From positions 1-8,951 of the forward strand of contig JAITEY010000033.1 in NCBI GenBank assembly GCA_031281815.1: a stretch of 8,951 nt of DNA. Direction: 5' to 3'. The translations under genes were made by a program, and so were the position numbers. Below, piece by piece: positions 6,329 to 8,951 of the stretch (its first letter is position 1; every line of letters begins with the position of its first letter). The notes beneath the pieces are model-generated. The model was not told where the DNA came from, ran no database searches, and was given only the letters and a program-made list of their open reading frames with translations. This stretch comes from Desulfovibrio sp. Its GTDB lineage: Bacteria; Desulfobacterota; Desulfovibrionia; Desulfovibrionales; Desulfovibrionaceae.

Positions 6329-6334
6329 GGGGAG
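6329..6334 (+). promoter_or_regulatory. Shine-Dalgarno GGGGAG for nadE
   Basis: GGGGAG lies 5 nt before the nadE ATG at 6340. It supports this start over the ATG codons at 6290 and 6296, which are in another frame. Confidence 0.6.
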
Positions 6335-6339
6335 CCCGT

Positions 6340-7986
6340 ATGCGATGCGCGCTGTTGCAAATCAATTCCACAGTGGGCGACATCAGCGGTAATGCCGAAA
6401 AAATCGTTCAGGGGATGCGCAAGGCCGCCGAGGCCGGGGCCGACCTGTGCGTTACTCCGGAACTCGCCCTGATCGGCTATCCGCCCCGGGACATGCTCTT
6501 GTACCCGGCCTTCGCGGAGAAGGCCGAGCAGAGCCTGCGCGACATCGCCCGCGCAACGGCGGGCGGCGAACCGGGGCTGATTGTGGGCAGCATAGGTTCC
6601 AATGCGTCCGGTTCGGGCAAGCCTTTGCGCAACCAGGCCGTTTTCATCCGCCGGGGACGCATCGAAGCCCGCTACAGCAAGCGGCTTTTGCCCACTTACG
6701 ATGTTTTCGACGAGGCGCGCTATTTTGAACCGGGCGACTCGCCCTGCCTGATTGAGCACTGCGGTCTGCGTCTGGCCCTCACGGTGTGCGAGGACATCTG
6801 GAACGACAGCGCCTTCCTCACCGTCCCGTCCTATGCCGTGGAGCCTCTGGCCGGGCACCCTCCCTTTGATTTGCTCGTCAATGTGTCCGCCTCGCCCTTC
6901 ACTGTGGGCAAGCAAGCCCGGCGTGAGGACATGCTGACGCGCTTGGCCCGCAAGTACGCGGCGCACGCCGTGTACGTCAATGCGATCGGCGGCAACGACG
7001 ATTTGATTTTCGACGGCCGCAGTATGCTTGCCGCTCCGGCAGGTACGCTCGCCGCAAGGGCGCGGGGCTTTGAAGAAGACCTGCTCCTTGTCGATATTCC
7101 CGCTCCGCTCCCCTTTCCGGCTATGGACGAAAGCGCTCCCGAAGCGGAAATCCTGCAGGCGTTGGTCACGGGCACGCGCGACTATTGCCTGAAAACGGGC
7201 CAATCTTCCGTTGTTCTTGGGCTGTCCGGCGGCATAGATTCTTCGCTGACGGCGGCTGTAGCAGTGCGGGCCTTGGGGCCGGACAACGTCCTCGGCCTGC
7301 TTATGCCCTCGCCGTACTCCAGCGGGCACAGTCTTGCCGATGCTCTGGAACTCGCGGGCAATCTCGGCATTGAAACCCGTACCTTAAACATCGAGCCGGT
7401 CATGCTCGCCTATGACGTCATTCTTGCGCAGGACTTTGCCGGACGTGCGCCGAATGCGGCCGAAGAAAATCTGCAGGCGCGCATACGGGGCAACCTGCTC
7501 ATGGCCTTTGCCAACAAATTCAACAAACTTTTGCTGACAACGGGCAACAAATCGGAAATTTCCGTAGGCTACTGCACGATATACGGGGACATGTGCGGCG
7601 CGCTGGCCGTTATCGGGGACGTATACAAAACCGATGTGTTTCGGCTCTGCCGCCGGCTGAATGCCGAACGCGGCCCGTGCATTCCGGAAAACGTCCTGCT
7701 CAAGCCGCCTTCGGCGGAATTGCGACCGAACCAGACGGACCGGGACAGTCTGCCGTCTTATGACGAACTGGACGCCGTCCTGCAGCTTATGCTTGAAGAA
7801 CGCCGAAGCCCGGAAGAGGTCGTCGCGGCCGGGTATGCGCGGGAAACCGTGTTGAAAACGGCGGCGCTGGTGCAGGGGGCGGAGTTCAAGCGCCGGCAGG
7901 CCGCGCCGGTCCTCAAAATCACCGCTCAGGCTTTCGGTGTGGGCTGGCGCATGCCCGTCGCCTGCCGCGGCGTGTGGACTCCTTAA
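6340..7986 (+). CDS. nadE: Glutamine-dependent NAD+ synthetase
   Basis: NadE makes NAD+ from nicotinic acid adenine dinucleotide, ATP and ammonia; this long form obtains ammonia from glutamine through its own glutaminase domain. The 548-residue product carries an N-terminal nitrilase-like amidase domain (about 1-255) with the triad Glu41 (TPELALIGYPPRD), Lys114 (YSKRLLPTYDVFDE) and Cys150 (LTVCEDIWN). The C-terminal synthetase domain (about 265-540) has the pyrophosphatase loop LSGGIDSS (295-302), TTGNKSEISVGYCTIYGDM (400-418), LKPPSAELRPNQTDRDSLP and the terminal FKRRQAAPVLKI block. No residue expected of the active enzyme is missing. The ATG has GGGGAG 5 nt upstream and gives the family-typical MRCALLQINSTVGD start. 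It appears to be its own unit, separated from rny by about 150 bp with a palindrome and candidate promoter. Confidence 0.97.
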   Translation: MRCALLQINSTVGDISGNAEKIVQGMRKAAEAGADLCVTPELALIGYPPRDMLLYPAFAEKAEQSLRDIARATAGGEPGLIVGSIGSNASGSGKPLRNQAVFIRRGRIEARYSKRLLPTYDVFDEARYFEPGDSPCLIEHCGLRLALTVCEDIWNDSAFLTVPSYAVEPLAGHPPFDLLVNVSASPFTVGKQARREDMLTRLARKYAAHAVYVNAIGGNDDLIFDGRSMLAAPAGTLAARARGFEEDLLLVDIPAPLPFPAMDESAPEAEILQALVTGTRDYCLKTGQSSVVLGLSGGIDSSLTAAVAVRALGPDNVLGLLMPSPYSSGHSLADALELAGNLGIETRTLNIEPVMLAYDVILAQDFAGRAPNAAEENLQARIRGNLLMAFANKFNKLLLTTGNKSEISVGYCTIYGDMCGALAVIGDVYKTDVFRLCRRLNAERGPCIPENVLLKPPSAELRPNQTDRDSLPSYDELDAVLQLMLEERRSPEEVVAAGYARETVLKTAALVQGAEFKRRQAAPVLKITAQAFGVGWRMPVACRGVWTP

Positions 7987-8027
7987 CGCCGCACAGGGAC
8001 GGAGCCGCCTTGGAGCTGTACAGGCCG

Positions 8028-8041
8028 ACATGGTACCGTGT
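8028..8041. repeat. Near-perfect 14-bp palindrome after nadE
   Basis: ACATGGTACCGTGT is self-complementary apart from one T/G position (a wobble in RNA). It is 5 nt before a TATAAA hexamer (8046-8051). It could form a short hairpin at the end of the nadE message, followed by an AT-rich stretch, or be an operator. No clear function can be assigned. Confidence 0.35.
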
Positions 8042-8056
8042 AACGTATAAATTTTC

Positions 8057-8154
8057 GCATCAGCCCCGATGAGGGGAGTCGGCCTGAGCCGGCGCAGGCC
8101 CGACTGGGGAAATCATTTCCCCCTGCCGAGTCCAAGGCGGAGCCCCGGCCGCCG
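8057..8154 (+). promoter_or_regulatory. Hairpin-dense element, possibly a degenerate cobalamin-riboswitch-like RNA
   Basis: Four consecutive hairpins are visible: CCCC/GGGG (8064-8076); AGTCGGCCTG (8077-8086) with CAGGCCCGACT (8095-8105, one bulged C); GGGGAAAT/ATTTCCCC (8106-8122); and GGCGG/CCGCC (8137-8154). Read on the plus strand, GGGGAGTCGG, then CCGGCGCAG, then CCCGACTG, and later GAGTCCAAG, follow the order of conserved blocks in cobalamin riboswitches. However, the GGTG..AA.CC loop and the B12 box differ, so identity is uncertain. A TATAAA hexamer at 8046-8051 could serve as a -10, though no -35 is seen. The next gene, ggt, lies on the opposite strand, so there is no obvious target. 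A terminator cluster for convergent nadE and ggt is the plain alternative, yet no T run follows any of the hairpins. Confidence 0.25.
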
Positions 8155-8183
8155 GAGGCGTGCAAAATCAACGGAAACCTGCG

Positions 8184-8951
8184 CTAAAAACCGCAGGCAC
8201 ATCCGTCGCGGCGGGTGTCGCTCGCCGCGACATACCCGTGGTCCGGGTCGTCCGACAAACGCCAGATGAACTGCCCCGCCCCGGATTCGCCGTGATAGAC
8301 CGGGTCGATGCGGACGGTGTGCCCCATCGCCTCCAGCGCCGCAGGCAGCGCGGGGTCGTCCCTTGATTCAATATTGACTGAGAAATCGACGTTCACTTTG
8401 AAGCGCGGGGCATCGCACGCCGCCTGGGGCTGCTGCCGGTAGTCCAGCATGCGGACAAGGGTTTGGATGTGCCCTTGCGGCTGCACGTCTGCGCCCATGA
8501 CGCCGAAACTCATGCGGGGTTTTCCGTCCTGAGTGAGAAAGGCGGGGATTATGGTATGGAAAGGCCGTTTACCCGGCGCCGCGACATTGGGGGACGCGGG
8601 ATCGGCGGAAAAGGCGGTTCCCCGGTTCTGCAGGCTTATACCGTATTCGGGCACGACGACGCCTGATCCGAAGCCCATATAGTTGGACTGAATGAAGGAC
8701 ACCATCATGCCCTTTTCGTCCGCCGCAGCAAGGTACACGGTGCCGCCGGACGAAAAGGCGCCGGGTCCGTAAAAGGAAGCCCTGCGCGGGTCAATGAGCG
8801 CGGCCCGTCCGGCAAGGTAGTCCGGGTCCAGGAGTTCTCCGGGCGTAACGCGCATGCTTTTCGGGTCGGCGACATAGCGGCGGATATCGGCAAAGGCCAG
8901 TTTCATCGCTTCAATTTGCAGGTGCCGGCTTTCCGGCGAATCCGGCTTCAG
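8184..8951 (-). CDS. Gamma-glutamyltransferase family protein, C-terminal part (5' end outside window)
   Basis: This family cleaves or transfers the gamma-glutamyl group of glutathione and related compounds. Members are made as precursors that self-cleave before a threonine, which becomes the nucleophile of the small subunit. The frame is open to the right edge, where HLQIEAMKLAFADIRRYVADP is typical of the end of the large subunit. Counting from the Met at 8904-8906, the likely nucleophile is Thr56 in GGTVYLAAAD (codon 8739-8741), followed by MVSFIQSNYMGFGSGVVVPE, the GKRPFHTIIPAF loop (112-123) and GVMGADVQPQGHIQ (135-148). These features resemble the YwrD-like branch rather than classical periplasmic GGT, so substrate is unclear. 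Gly-to-Ala in the usual MGGD/MGG-xMQ segment is a minor difference. The location of the protein cannot be judged without the N-terminus. It is convergent with nadE, and the stop is TAG at 8184-8186. Confidence 0.93.
   Translation of the reverse strand: MKPDSPESRHLQIEAMKLAFADIRRYVADPKSMRVTPGELLDPDYLAGRAALIDPRRASFYGPGAFSSGGTVYLAAADEKGMMVSFIQSNYMGFGSGVVVPEYGISLQNRGTAFSADPASPNVAAPGKRPFHTIIPAFLTQDGKPRMSFGVMGADVQPQGHIQTLVRMLDYRQQPQAACDAPRFKVNVDFSVNIESRDDPALPAALEAMGHTVRIDPVYHGESGAGQFIWRLSDDPDHGYVAASDTRRDGCACGF

Noticed and set aside
6290..6472. 60-codon plus-strand frame starting with ATG after AAGGTG, overlapping nadE
   Set aside because: A ribosome site exists, so a leader peptide is conceivable, but most of the frame lies inside nadE in another frame and its sequence looks like a shadow.
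8069..8366. Short plus-strand frames after nadE
   Set aside because: They lie over hairpins or antisense to ggt, have no convincing ribosome site and no recognisable family.
1..8951. tRNA, rRNA, CRISPR, insertion sequence or attachment site
   Set aside because: No cloverleaf with TTCGA arm, no regularly spaced repeats, no transposase or integrase frame and no terminal inverted repeats were found on reading both strands.

Overview
The window reads as chromosomal housekeeping DNA from a GC-rich Gram-negative bacterium. The best guess is a member of the Desulfovibrionales (Desulfovibrio, Bilophila or a relative). The basis is the gene content (uppS-cdsA-dxr next to zapB-zapA-6S-rny-nadE) and a lipoprotein with two BON domains; this placement rests on family knowledge and was not tested by alignment. 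I see no mobile element, CRISPR array, tRNA or rRNA, and no coding region that looks foreign.

Positions 1-3614, minus strand: a tightly packed operon transcribed leftwards as uppS, cdsA, dxr and a BON-domain lipoprotein gene. UppS makes undecaprenyl diphosphate, the lipid carrier precursor. CdsA makes CDP-diacylglycerol for phospholipids. DXR makes 2-C-methyl-D-erythritol 4-phosphate, the first committed intermediate of the MEP isoprenoid route that feeds UppS. The genes are joined by an ATGA overlap (cdsA/dxr), a Shine-Dalgarno sequence that overlaps the dxr stop codon, and a TGATG at the window edge suggesting a further gene. All of this points to coupled translation. A plausible promoter lies just upstream of uppS.

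Positions 3615-4626, plus strand: after a divergent gap come two small cell-division genes, a ZapB-like coiled-coil protein and ZapA. They are followed by a 6S RNA gene (ssrS), recognised by its long irregular hairpin, an 8-bp perfect upper stem and the conserved GAAGCCTTAA segment. Intrinsic terminators lie at the zapA stop codon and again just before rny.

Positions 4626-7986, plus strand: rny encodes RNase Y, a membrane-anchored endoribonuclease with KH and HD domains. After a gap with a perfect 14-bp inverted repeat and a candidate promoter comes nadE, a two-domain glutamine-dependent NAD+ synthetase.

Positions 7987-8951: a 197-bp gap dense in hairpins, partly resembling a degenerate cobalamin riboswitch, separates nadE from the convergent 3' part of a gamma-glutamyltransferase-family gene that runs off the right edge.

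No new multi-gene system is evident. The points most worth checking are non-coding: the zapA-6S-rny arrangement with its terminators, the palindrome before nadE, and the structured element after nadE.
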